This document shows positions 40,024 to 50,853 of a stretch of DNA of 64,000 nt, one piece after another. The notes beneath the pieces are model-generated. The model did not search any database, was not told the DNA's origin, and saw only the letters and a program-made list of their open reading frames with translations. Source of the stretch: CANJIV01 sp046330225 (GTDB lineage Bacteria > Actinomycetota > Thermoleophilia > Solirubrobacterales > Solirubrobacteraceae); the NCBI GenBank assembly GCA_046330225.1, contig JAXLTD010000004.1, forward strand, positions 186,001-250,000, in the 5' to 3' direction. Every line of letters starts with the position of its first letter. The first letter of the stretch is position 1. Position numbers and translations under genes: made by a program.

Positions 40024-40831
40024 TTCCCTGGCCGTCGGCGTCGGCGTCGGCCTGGTCGTTGGGGATGGTGCCGCAGTTGTCGGCCGCGTCGCCGGTGCCG
40101 TCGCCGTCGGTGTCGGCGACGAGCGGGTTGGTCCCGTGCGCGGCCTCGTCGGCGTCCGAGAGGCCGTCGTTGTCATCGTCCGCGTCGCAGGCGTCCCCGA
40201 GCGCATCACCGTCGGCGTTCGCCTGATCGGGGTTGGCCACGGACGGGCAGTTGTCCTCGGTGTCGTCGGCCCGGCCGTCGCTGTCGGAGTCGGAGAGGAC
40301 AGTGGCGGAGATGTTCATGAGGAACTGGTCCGCCGTGAACGCCGGGCTGCTGGAACTGAGGAGCGCCGGCTCAGGATTGGCCCAGAAGGCCTCCTTGTCC
40401 GCGGTGGTGGCACCCGCCGTGTACCAGGCCTGGGGCCCCGAGCCGGTGCCGGCCACGGTCACTCCGATGAGGTCGCCCGCCTGGACCTGGAGGTGCGTGG
40501 CGAACGTGTTGAGGCTGCTGGCGGCGACGGACTGGTAGTCGCTCTGCGCGACGACGGTGAACTGGCCGCCCCCGGCGGGCCGGAAGACCTTCAGCCGCAC
40601 CTGGCCCGGGGTCGTGTTCGCGTAGAAGCTCCACGACGTCACGATTCCAGCGGGCAGAACGTACGAGGGGGAGGCGGGAGCGGTCTGCACGTTCAGGTAC
40701 GTGCCCGAGCCCATCCCGCCCCCCGGGGGGGCGCTCTGCGGGTGCCCGACCCGCGTCGAAGACGCAGCCGCCGCGGCGGGGAGCAGGCCCAGCGCGGCGA
40801 TCGACGTGGCCAGGGCGAGGAGGCGGCGCAT
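39401..40831 (-). CDS. Secreted thrombospondin type-3 calcium-repeat protein (copy 1)
   Basis: 476 residues. Signal peptide 1-23 (LGLLPAAAAASS), an N-terminal beta-rich domain (about 25-180), then from about 183 to the end thrombospondin type-3 repeats: DSDSDGRADDTEDNCP, DADDDNDGLSD, DTDGDGTGDAADNC and many DTDGDGL/DTDRDGL units. Each Dx-D/N-x-DG motif can bind calcium, giving a rigid extracellular stalk. The C-terminal 207 residues are identical to those of the next gene (40953-42206), and the DNA is also identical; this copy has extra repeats in the middle. No sortase motif or anchor is visible at the C-terminus (RPLDPKRH), so it is probably released. A TATCCT box lies nine bases upstream of its ATG. 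Confidence 0.88.
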   Translation of the reverse strand: MRRLLALATSIAALGLLPAAAAASSTRVGHPQSAPPGGGMGSGTYLNVQTAPASPSYVLPAGIVTSWSFYANTTPGQVRLKVFRPAGGGQFTVVAQSDYQSVAASSLNTFATHLQVQAGDLIGVTVAGTGSGPQAWYTAGATTADKEAFWANPEPALLSSSSPAFTADQFLMNISATVLSDSDSDGRADDTEDNCPSVANPDQANADGDALGDACDADDDNDGLSDADEAAHGTNPLVADTDGDGTGDAADNCGTIPNDQADADADGQGNACDADDDNDGVPDAVEAQRGTSPTDLDSDDDGIADGAETASDPRRKDTDRDGLTDGVEQGVTARIPGFASVRGTDGTGFFPIDRDPRTRTDPGKADTDGDGLKDGIEDLNKNGRKEAQEMSPLKADTDNDGIKDGREDANANGARDPNETNPLRRDTDRDGLLDGAEDRNRDGRRQRTETNPRKRDTDGDGVSDKRDRRPLDPKRH

Positions 40832-40952
40832 GACGCGGGCAGGATAGCGGCGGCCGTCCCCGCAGGCGGCAGGCCGGCGGTGGGGCGCGCCTGCGCCGCG
40901 GAGCGCCTCGGGACTGCCGGGCGGCGGGCCGGTTCGGCCAGCGGGCGGCGGC

Positions 40953-41575
40953 TCAGTGGCGCTTGGGGTCCAGCGGGCGGCGGTCGCGCTTGTCCGAGAC
41001 GCCGTCGCCGTCGGTGTCGCGCTTGCGCGGGTTGGTCTCGGTGCGCTGGCGGCGACCGTCGCGGTTGCGGTCCTCGGCGCCGTCGAGGAGTCCGTCGCGG
41101 TCGGTGTCGCGACGCAGCGGGTTGGTCTCGTTCGGGTCGCGCGCGCCGTTGGCGTTGGCGTCCTCGCGGCCGTCCTTGATCCCGTCGTTGTCGGTGTCGG
41201 CCTTGAGCGGGCTCATCTCCTGCGCTTCCTTGCGCCCGTTCTTGTTGAGGTCCTCGATGCCGTCCTTGAGCCCGTCACCGTCCGTGTCGGCCTTGCCGGG
41301 GTCGGTGCGCGTGCGCGGATCGCGGTCGATCGGGAAGAAGCCCGTGCCGTCGGTGCCGCGGACGCTGGCGAAGCCGGGGATCCGCGCCGTCACGCCCTGC
41401 TCGACGCCGTCGGTGAGGCCGTCGCGGTCGGTGTCCTTGCGCCGCGGGTCGCTCGCGGTCTCGGCGCCGTCGGCGATCCCGTCGTCGTCGCTGTCGAGGT
41501 CGGTGGGCGACGTGCCTCGCTGCGCCTCCACGGCGTCGGGGACGCCGTCGTTGTCGTCGTCGGCGTCGCAGGCGT
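40953..41575. repeat. Right copy of 623-base direct repeat
   Basis: Partner of 39401-40023, offset 1552 bases, same orientation. It covers the 3' half of the second TSP3 gene up to its stop codon. See findings for the gene-conversion interpretation. Confidence 0.88.
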
Positions 41576-42206
41576 CGCCATGCAGGCCGCCGTCGGCGTT
41601 CGCCTGGTCGGGGTTGGCCACGGACGGGCAGTTGTCCTCGGTGTCGTCGGACCTGCCGTCGTTGTCGGCGTCCGACTCGACCGTGGCGGCGACGTTGACC
41701 AGATAGAGGTTGGACTGCGTGAAGGGGGCCGCCGCCGGATCGCCCGGCTGGGGTTCGGCGAAGAACCTGCCCGCGATGTCGCTGTTCTGGCTGCTCGAGT
41801 AGGCCCAGTTCACATTGCCGGAGGAGACGCTCAAGCCCAGGAGGTCGCCGTGCCTGACGCTGAGGTGCGTCGAGAACGAGTAGAGGCCTGCCGTCGCGGC
41901 GACGCTCTCCGGCTTGGTCTGAGCGACCACCGTGTAGTTCGCGGCTCCTGCGGGCCGGAACACCTTCGCGCGGACCGTGGCCGCCGTGCCGTCTCCGTAG
42001 AAGCTCCACGCGGTGACGATGCCCGCGGGGAGCGCGTACGACGGCGACGCTGGCGCCGTCAGGACGTTCACGAACGCGCCCGATCCAGGACCCAGGTCCG
42101 GCGCCGCAGGCTGCGGATGCCCGACCCGCGTCGAGGATGCACTCGCCGCGGCCGGCAGCAGGCCCAGCGCGGCGATCGACGTGGCCAGGGCGAGCAGGCG
42201 GCGCAT
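40953..42206 (-). CDS. Secreted thrombospondin type-3 calcium-repeat protein (copy 2)
   Basis: 417 residues. Signal peptide nearly identical to copy 1 (LGLLPAAASASS), then an N-terminal domain (about 25-180) that is clearly homologous but diverged (AFVNVLTAPASPSY against TYLNVQTAPASPSY). TSP3 repeats run from about 180. It lacks two of the internal repeats of copy 1, and its last 207 residues are identical to copy 1. TATCCT lies nine bases above the ATG, as in copy 1. Probably secreted and calcium-binding; function unknown. Confidence 0.88.
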   Translation of the reverse strand: MRRLLALATSIAALGLLPAAASASSTRVGHPQPAAPDLGPGSGAFVNVLTAPASPSYALPAGIVTAWSFYGDGTAATVRAKVFRPAGAANYTVVAQTKPESVAATAGLYSFSTHLSVRHGDLLGLSVSSGNVNWAYSSSQNSDIAGRFFAEPQPGDPAAAPFTQSNLYLVNVAATVESDADNDGRSDDTEDNCPSVANPDQANADGGLHGDACDADDDNDGVPDAVEAQRGTSPTDLDSDDDGIADGAETASDPRRKDTDRDGLTDGVEQGVTARIPGFASVRGTDGTGFFPIDRDPRTRTDPGKADTDGDGLKDGIEDLNKNGRKEAQEMSPLKADTDNDGIKDGREDANANGARDPNETNPLRRDTDRDGLLDGAEDRNRDGRRQRTETNPRKRDTDGDGVSDKRDRRPLDPKRH

Positions 42207-42302
42207 GACGTGGGCAGGATAGCCGCGCTCGTCCCGGCGGGCGGCAGGTTGCCGCGCCCGGCCCGGGAGCGAAGCGGGAGGCGCCGCGCCGGCCCGGAAC
42301 CC

Positions 42303-42337
42303 TTGCGAAATAGATCTAAGTCACCTACACTTAGATC
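42303..42337 (+). promoter_or_regulatory. clpB: clpB promoter with perfect HAIR-like operator
   Basis: -35 TTGCGA at 42303-42308, 17-base spacer, -10 TACACT at 42326-42331. Over the -10 is a perfect inverted repeat: GATCTAAGT (42313-42321), a seven-base spacer, ACTTAGATC (42329-42337). Arm spacing equals HAIR (CTTGAGT-N7-ACTCAAG), and the half-site matches the right half of the dnaK repeat at all but one base. This is the best-supported operator in the window; HspR (38810-39289) is the expected repressor. Confidence 0.75.
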
Positions 42338-42406
42338 AACGAACTTCGCTCCGGCGGCGCCGCACACCGCCGCAGCCGTCATTTTCGACTGAACGAGAGA
42401 CCCGAA

Positions 42407-44977
<2,571 letters not shown>

Positions 44978-44982
44978 GACGC

Positions 44983-45020
44983 CGAACGGCCCCCGCGCCG
45001 TTGAGCACGGGGGCCGTTCG
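44983..45020. terminator. clpB: Terminator after clpB
   Basis: A perfect 13-base-pair stem (CGAACGGCCCCCG at 44983-44995 and CGGGGGCCGTTCG at 45008-45020) with a 12-base loop begins five bases after the clpB stop. It also lies 31 bases beyond the stop of the convergent gene 45052-45462, so it could serve both. Confidence 0.72.
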
Positions 45021-45051
45021 TTCGCTCCTCCGGCGGGCCGGGCCCGCGGAG

Positions 45052-45462
45052 CTAGTAGACGATGAAGCAGCCGCGGTCCATCGCCGTGTCGATCTCCTCG
45101 CGCACACCTTCGGCGAAGATCCCGGCCTCCGCGTAGTTGCCCTTGGCCAGCTCGGCCCTTCCGTTCCTGATCCCCGCGTTGATGGCGGCGGCGTGGATGT
45201 CGCACTCCTTCTGGTTGGCCGGGCCGTCGCCGGTCGAGCCGGCCGTCACCGCGGTGGTCGTGGCCTTGCGGCCGATGACCAGCCGGCTGCCCGGGGCGCG
45301 CCGGGTGTGCTTGACGGCCTTGTGCGGCGGGACCGACGGGCGCACCTTGGCAACGGCAGGTGCGGCGAGGCTGCCGCCGGCGGGTGCGGCCTGGGCGGCG
45401 GCGGGGGCGGCGATGGCGAGTGCGGCGAGTCCGGCGGCGATGGCGGTGAGCTTGCTGGGCAT
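45052..45462 (-). CDS. Small secreted protein, unknown function
   Basis: 136 residues. Signal peptide 1-26 (AALAIAAPAAAQAAPA), a basic linker, then a C-terminal domain (about 75-136) with two Cys (KECDIH and DRGCFIVY) that could form one disulfide. The C-terminus is helical and acidic. No family recognised. ATG 45462 has AGGAGG seven bases upstream, strong evidence that it is a real gene. Convergent with clpB. It follows the gene at 45609-46367 after 146 bases, with no clear promoter seen in the gap. Confidence 0.72.
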   Translation of the reverse strand: MPSKLTAIAAGLAALAIAAPAAAQAAPAGGSLAAPAVAKVRPSVPPHKAVKHTRRAPGSRLVIGRKATTTAVTAGSTGDGPANQKECDIHAAAINAGIRNGRAELAKGNYAEAGIFAEGVREEIDTAMDRGCFIVY

Positions 45463-45608
45463 GACGGGCCTCCTGGCGTTGGGTGGTGGGTTGCCAGGCA
45501 GGACGCGGCCGGCCCGGGTTCCTTCCCCTCCGTCGCGAGCGTGATGCCGGGCGTGTCGCTGCCGCGACACGAGGAGCCCCGTGCGGGCCAGGCGGAGGCC
45601 GGCCCGAC

Positions 45609-46367
45609 CTAGCGCTCGGGCACCGCGGCCGCCTGGCCGAGCAGCGTCCGGCAGAGCGCCGTGGGCTTCTGGCCGAGCTGCTTCTGGCGCCGGCAGCGCT
45701 TGATGTCGTCGGTGCTGAAGATCGGGATCGGCGTGGCGACGTACGGCGGGGCGGGGCGCGGGCGGTAGGCCGCGCGGGTGTCGTAGACCAGGGTCCAGAC
45801 CCCGACGGTGAGATTGCCGAACGGGAAGACCTTGCGCCGCGAGGTGCGCAGCGACCCGCATGGGCCGCGCAGCGTTCCGAGCCGCACCGTCCGGCGCACG
45901 ACGCCGTTTGGCTGCACGTAGTGAAGGTAGGCGGACGGGCCGCTCCCGATGAAGCCGTGGAGTTCAAAGCGGCCGCGGGCCCGCGTCGGGTTGGCGCTCG
46001 TGAGGCCGGCGTAGCGGGCGAGGAAGCGGGTGACGCCGAACGGCTGGGCCCGGGCCGTCGCCGTGCCGTCGGTGACCGCGAGCGTGAGCCGCCGCTCGAT
46101 CTGGCCGGCCTTCGGCGCGTCGACGATGAGCGGGATCGTGAACTCGCCGCGCGCCGTGGCGGCCCCGCGGGCGCTCAGCCGCTTGCCGTTCAGCGTGAAG
46201 CGCACCTGCGCACCCGCCGGCCAGCCGGATCCGACCATGGAGAACTCGACCGTCTTCCCCGTGGCGACGCGGCACGGCTGGTCGATCCGGACCGCCGGCG
46301 CGGCGTGCGCCGCCGCGGCGGGCCCCAGGGCCGCCGCAGCGAGGGAGGCGGCTGCCAGGATCCGCAT
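45609..46367 (-). CDS. Secreted beta-sandwich-like protein with GPCGSL motif (A)
   Basis: 252 residues. Signal peptide 1-22 (AAAALGPAAAAHAAPA), then Ig/beta-sandwich-type alternation (VEFSMVGSGWPAGAQVRFTLNG, TRARGRFELHGF, AYLHYVQPNG), then TVRLGTLRGPCGSL and a C-terminal tail with two Cys (KRCRRQ, ALCRTLL) that the paralogue lacks. It is a paralogue of the gene at 46382-47056 (same order: signal, ASxGT loop, RFLARY/ARADFF region, GPCGSL, FPFG). Probably extracellular, possibly a cell-wall-binding module; function unknown. 14 bases downstream of the paralogue. Confidence 0.72.
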   Translation of the reverse strand: MRILAAASLAAAALGPAAAAHAAPAVRIDQPCRVATGKTVEFSMVGSGWPAGAQVRFTLNGKRLSARGAATARGEFTIPLIVDAPKAGQIERRLTLAVTDGTATARAQPFGVTRFLARYAGLTSANPTRARGRFELHGFIGSGPSAYLHYVQPNGVVRRTVRLGTLRGPCGSLRTSRRKVFPFGNLTVGVWTLVYDTRAAYRPRPAPPYVATPIPIFSTDDIKRCRRQKQLGQKPTALCRTLLGQAAAVPER

Positions 46368-46381
46368 CGCGCCGGTCCGGC

Positions 46382-47056
46382 TCAGAAGATGATGCGGACG
46401 CGCAGGCCGATGCTGACCCACGGCGTCGTGGCGAAGCCGGCGGACGTGTTCTTCCCGGACGGGTTGAACCGCAGCTTCCAGAGCCCGCGCTTGCTGCCAA
46501 ACGGCAGGGCACGCTGCTTGGCCGAGATCAGCGAGCCGCACGGCCCGCTCAGCTTGCCCAGGCGCTTGACGCCGACGTAGCTGCCGCTCGGAGACTTCCA
46601 GTGCGCGTAGACCGTCGAGTTCGAGGCCTTGCCGCTGGCGGCGAGGACGGCCCCGAGGCCGATCACGTAGAAGCGGACCCGCAGGGTCGCCGGGTTGCCG
46701 TTGCTGGGGAAGAAGTCGGCCCGCGCCCGCGTGACGTAGAAGCTCGTGCTGGCGGTGTTCGTCCCGTCACTGGCCGACAGCGAGTAGCGCTTCTGGTTGG
46801 CCGCGATTCCGGGCGCCTTGAACGACTGCGAGATCGTTCCCTGCGGGGAGACGGCGAGCTGGCCGAGCGTCTGGCCGCCCGCGGTGACCGTGGCGGTCGC
46901 GCCGGGCGTGTAGCCCGTGCCGTTGAACGCGACGCTCTGATGCACCGACCCTTCCGACACGTAGCACTGGTGATCCACCGAGAGCGTGGCGGCCTGGGCA
47001 GCCCCGGCGGCGGCGAGCGAAACGGCGGCGGTGAGAGCGGCAGCGGCGATCCTCAT
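46382..47056 (-). CDS. Secreted beta-sandwich-like protein with GPCGSL motif (B)
   Basis: 224 residues. Signal peptide 1-22 (VSLAAAGAAQAATL), then QCYVSEGSVHQSVAFNGTGYTPG, ASDGTNTASTSFYVTRARADFFP and VKRLGKLSGPCGSLISAKQRALPFGS, closely parallel to the 252-residue paralogue downstream. The C-terminus ends in an aromatic beta strand (RVRIIF). Two Cys are conserved with the paralogue. No catalytic motif. ATG 47056 has AGGA about seven bases upstream. The pair is divergent from the purine cluster. Confidence 0.72.
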   Translation of the reverse strand: MRIAAAALTAAVSLAAAGAAQAATLSVDHQCYVSEGSVHQSVAFNGTGYTPGATATVTAGGQTLGQLAVSPQGTISQSFKAPGIAANQKRYSLSASDGTNTASTSFYVTRARADFFPSNGNPATLRVRFYVIGLGAVLAASGKASNSTVYAHWKSPSGSYVGVKRLGKLSGPCGSLISAKQRALPFGSKRGLWKLRFNPSGKNTSAGFATTPWVSIGLRVRIIF

Positions 47057-47222
47057 GGGTCCTCCTGGTCGGGTCGCGACGCCTCCCCCCGGACGGCCCC
47101 GCGCAGTGCGCGGCGAGCCTAGCAGCGGCCCTCACGGCGGCGCGCCGCCCGAATCGGACCGCACGGCGGCGCCCGGCCGGGTAGAACAGTCCTGCGACTC
47201 GGAACCGACGACGGGAGACGAC

Positions 47223-47504
47223 GTGCCGACCTATCTGATGCTCTCCAAGCTCACCCCCGAAGGGGTCCAGACCGTCAAGAACAACCCCGCGCGCATCCGC
47301 GAGGTCAACCGCGAGATCGAGCAGCTCGGCGCCACGGTGAAGGCGCAGTGGGCCACGCTGGGCGACTTCGACTTCGTCAACGTCGTCGAGGCGCCGGACG
47401 AGAAGACCGTCGCGCGGGTCTCGCTCGAGCTCGGCTCCCGGGGCACCGCGCAGTACACGACGATGCCGGCGATCCCGATCGACGACTTCATCGCCTCGAT
47501 CTGA
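47223..47504 (+). CDS. GYD-domain small protein
   Basis: 93 residues, ferredoxin-like alpha/beta fold of the GYD family: TYLMLSKLTPEGVQTVKNNP at the start and GDFDFVNVVEAPDE in place of the GxYD element. Function unknown; in many actinobacteria such genes sit immediately before purD. GTG 47223 has GGGAGA six bases upstream. The TGA shares one base with the purD ATG (TGATG), so the two are coupled. First gene of the purine cluster, divergent from the secreted-protein gene. The 166-base gap before it shows no clear -10/-35 pair. Confidence 0.82.
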   Translation: MPTYLMLSKLTPEGVQTVKNNPARIREVNREIEQLGATVKAQWATLGDFDFVNVVEAPDEKTVARVSLELGSRGTAQYTTMPAIPIDDFIASI

Positions 47505-48772
47505 TGGCCCGCGTCCTCGTCGTCGGCGGCGGGGGCCGCGAGCACGCGATCGTGCGGGCGCTGGCCCGCTCGCCCCAGGCGCCGGAGCTCCTGTGCGCCC
47601 CGGGCAACCCGGGCATCGCCGCCGAGGCCCGGATCCTCGAGATCGGGGCGGGGGAGGTCGATGCCCTCGTCGCCGCGGCCCGCGACGAGCGGGCCGACCT
47701 CGTCGTCGTCGGCCCCGAGGCGCCGCTCGTCGCCGGGATCGCGGACGCGCTCGCCGAGGCTGGCGTGCGGTGCTTCGGCCCGTCGGCGGCCGCCGCCCGG
47801 CTCGAAGGCTCCAAGGCGCACGCGAAGGCGGTCATGGACGCCGCCGGCGTCCCCACGGGCGCGCATGAGATCGTCAGCAGCGTCGACGCCGGCCTCGCCG
47901 CGATCGCCGGGCGCTATCCGGCGGTGATCAAGGCCGACGGGCTCGCGGCCGGCAAGGGGGTCGTGATCGCCGCCGACGAGGCCGAGGCGACCGCCGCACT
48001 GGCGGCCATGATCGTCGAGCGGCGCTTCGGCGAGACCGACGTCCTCGTCGAGGAGTTCCTCGACGGCGAGGAGCTCTCCCTTCTGGCGCTCTGCGACGGC
48101 GAGCGGGCCGTGCCGATGGCGCCCGCGCAGGACTACAAGCGGATCGGCGAGGGCGACACCGGGCCCAACACCGGCGGCATGGGGTCGTACTCCCCGGTGC
48201 CCGGGATCGGCCCCGAGCAGGCTGCCGCGCTGGCGGCCACGGTCCACCAGCCCGTGGTCGACCTCCTGCGCGAGCGCGGCACGCCGTTTCACGGCGTGCT
48301 CTACGCCGGGCTGATGCTCACGGCGGCGGGCCCGAAGGTCCTCGAGTTCAACGTGCGCTTCGGCGACCCGGAGACGCAGGCCGTGCTCCCGCGGCTGCGC
48401 TCGGACCTCTTGGCGGTGCTCGATGCGGCTGCGCGGCCGGGCGGCCTGGCCGGCGTCGCGCTGGACTGGGACCCGCGCTGCGCCGTGACCCTCGTGCTCG
48501 CCAGCGCCGGCTATCCGGCGACGTCGTCGTCGGGCGACGTGATCCGCGGCCTGGACCGGGTGCCGGCCGGCGCCGAGGTCACCCACGCCGGCACGGCCCG
48601 GGCCGGGGCGGACATCGTCACGGCTGGCGGGCGCGTGCTCAACGTCACTGCGCTGGGCGACGGGCCGGGTGCCGCCCGGGCCGCGGCGTATGCTGCCGCC
48701 GACGTGATCGACTTCGACGGCAAGCAGCTGCGCCGGGACATCGCACTGCGCGCGCAGGAGCGGACGGCGTGA
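47504..48772 (+). CDS. purD: Phosphoribosylamine-glycine ligase
   Basis: 422 residues, ATP-grasp enzyme of purine step 2. N-terminal RVLVVGGGGREHAIV, GPEAPLVAGIAD, then ATP-grasp KADGLAAGKGVVIA, NTGGMGSYSPVPG and EFNVRFGDPETQ. Length typical. ATG coupled to the GYD gene and stop overlapping the purE GTG by four bases (GTGA). Confidence 0.96.
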   Translation: MARVLVVGGGGREHAIVRALARSPQAPELLCAPGNPGIAAEARILEIGAGEVDALVAAARDERADLVVVGPEAPLVAGIADALAEAGVRCFGPSAAAARLEGSKAHAKAVMDAAGVPTGAHEIVSSVDAGLAAIAGRYPAVIKADGLAAGKGVVIAADEAEATAALAAMIVERRFGETDVLVEEFLDGEELSLLALCDGERAVPMAPAQDYKRIGEGDTGPNTGGMGSYSPVPGIGPEQAAALAATVHQPVVDLLRERGTPFHGVLYAGLMLTAAGPKVLEFNVRFGDPETQAVLPRLRSDLLAVLDAAARPGGLAGVALDWDPRCAVTLVLASAGYPATSSSGDVIRGLDRVPAGAEVTHAGTARAGADIVTAGGRVLNVTALGDGPGAARAAAYAAADVIDFDGKQLRRDIALRAQERTA

Positions 48773-49251
48773 CCGAGGGCGCCGCCGAGCCGCCGCTGGC
48801 CGATGTCGAGACCGAGGTCGAGTCCGAGCTCGACGGCCTCGAGGTCGACGCGCCGCAGGTCGGCATCGTCATGGGCTCCAAGAGCGACATGGGCGAGATG
48901 GACAAGGCGGCCGCTGAGCTCACCGAGCGCGGGATCTCCTACGAGGTGCGGGTGATGTCGGCCCACCGCGAGCCCGATGTCGTCGCCGACTACGCGAAGA
49001 ACGCCCACCTGCGCGGGCTCAAGGTGATCATCGCGGGCGCCGGCCTGTCGGCCGCGCTGCCCGGCGTGGTCGCGGCGCACACCGACCTCCCGGTCGTCGG
49101 CGTGCCGCTCACGAGCCGGCTCTCCGCCGCGGGGGGCCTCGACGCGCTCCTGTCGATCGCCCAGATGCCGCCCGGCGTCCCGGTCGCCTGCGTGGGGCTG
49201 AACAACGCGCGCAACGCCGCCGTGCTCGCGGCGCGGATCCTGGCCGCCTGA
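48769..49251 (+). CDS. purE: 5-(Carboxyamino)imidazole ribonucleotide mutase
   Basis: 160 residues. Class I PurE: GIVMGSKSDMGEM, MSAHREPD, IAGAGLSAALPGVVAAHTDLPVVGVP. It has an acidic N-terminal extension of about 28 residues before the conserved core. Normally paired with PurK, which makes the carboxyaminoimidazole substrate; purK is not adjacent or elsewhere in the window. GTG start overlaps the purD stop. Confidence 0.94.
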   Translation: MTEGAAEPPLADVETEVESELDGLEVDAPQVGIVMGSKSDMGEMDKAAAELTERGISYEVRVMSAHREPDVVADYAKNAHLRGLKVIIAGAGLSAALPGVVAAHTDLPVVGVPLTSRLSAAGGLDALLSIAQMPPGVPVACVGLNNARNAAVLAARILAA

Positions 49252-49280
49252 GCGCCACGGGCCCTGTCGGGCCCACCCGC

Positions 49281-49286
49281 GATACT
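49281..49286 (+). promoter_or_regulatory. purB: -10-like box GATACT before purB
   Basis: GATACT ends seven bases before ATG 49294 in the 42-base purE-purB gap; no ribosome-binding site. Suggests an extra leaderless purB transcript. Confidence 0.45.
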
Positions 49287-49293
49287 GGGCAGG

Positions 49294-50580
<1,287 letters not shown>

Positions 50581-50612
50581 CGTCCGTCCGGTCCGGGCGT
50601 CACGGTGCCCCC

Positions 50613-50819
50613 GTGGCAGCCGACGCCCCCGATCCCGCCGACATCGGCAGCCGGCTCGATGCAGCCGCCGCGCGCTTGCGGGCCAGCGCCGCCGATGCGG
50701 CGCCGGGCCCGGACCCGATCGCCGACGCGCTGGCCGCGCTGGAGTCGGCGCGCGCTGAGGTGCAGGCGGCCCGCACCCGGCTGGCCGCCGTGGCGCCCGA
50801 GCGCCGCGAGCCGGCCTGA
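50613..50819 (+). CDS. Possible 68-residue helical protein
   Basis: 68 residues from GTG 50613 to TGA 50819, acidic and Ala-rich. It is predicted to be a single coiled coil (IGSRLDAAAARLRASA, ALAALESARAEVQAARTRL). It has no good ribosome-binding site, sits between purB and the subtilisin gene and shows only compositional evidence. Could be a real small protein or a fortuitous open frame. Confidence 0.35.
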   Translation: MAADAPDPADIGSRLDAAAARLRASAADAAPGPDPIADALAALESARAEVQAARTRLAAVAPERREPA

Positions 50820-50841
50820 CGCCGGGGCGCACGCGGGCGGG

Positions 50842-50847
50842 TACCCT
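50842..50847 (+). promoter_or_regulatory. -10-like box TACCCT before the subtilisin gene
   Basis: TACCCT ends six bases before GTG 50854, with no ribosome-binding site. Confidence 0.45.
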
Positions 50848-50853
50848 GGCGGG

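Noticed and set aside
39401..42206. Short tandem Asp-codon repeats in the TSP3 genes considered as a CRISPR-like array
   Set aside because: The spacing varies, repeats stay in frame and encode calcium motifs. No palindromic repeat, leader or cas gene is present.
45001..47222. Mobile-element or phage origin for the three small secreted proteins
   Set aside because: No integrase, transposase, inverted terminal repeats, tRNA target or marked base-composition change was seen.
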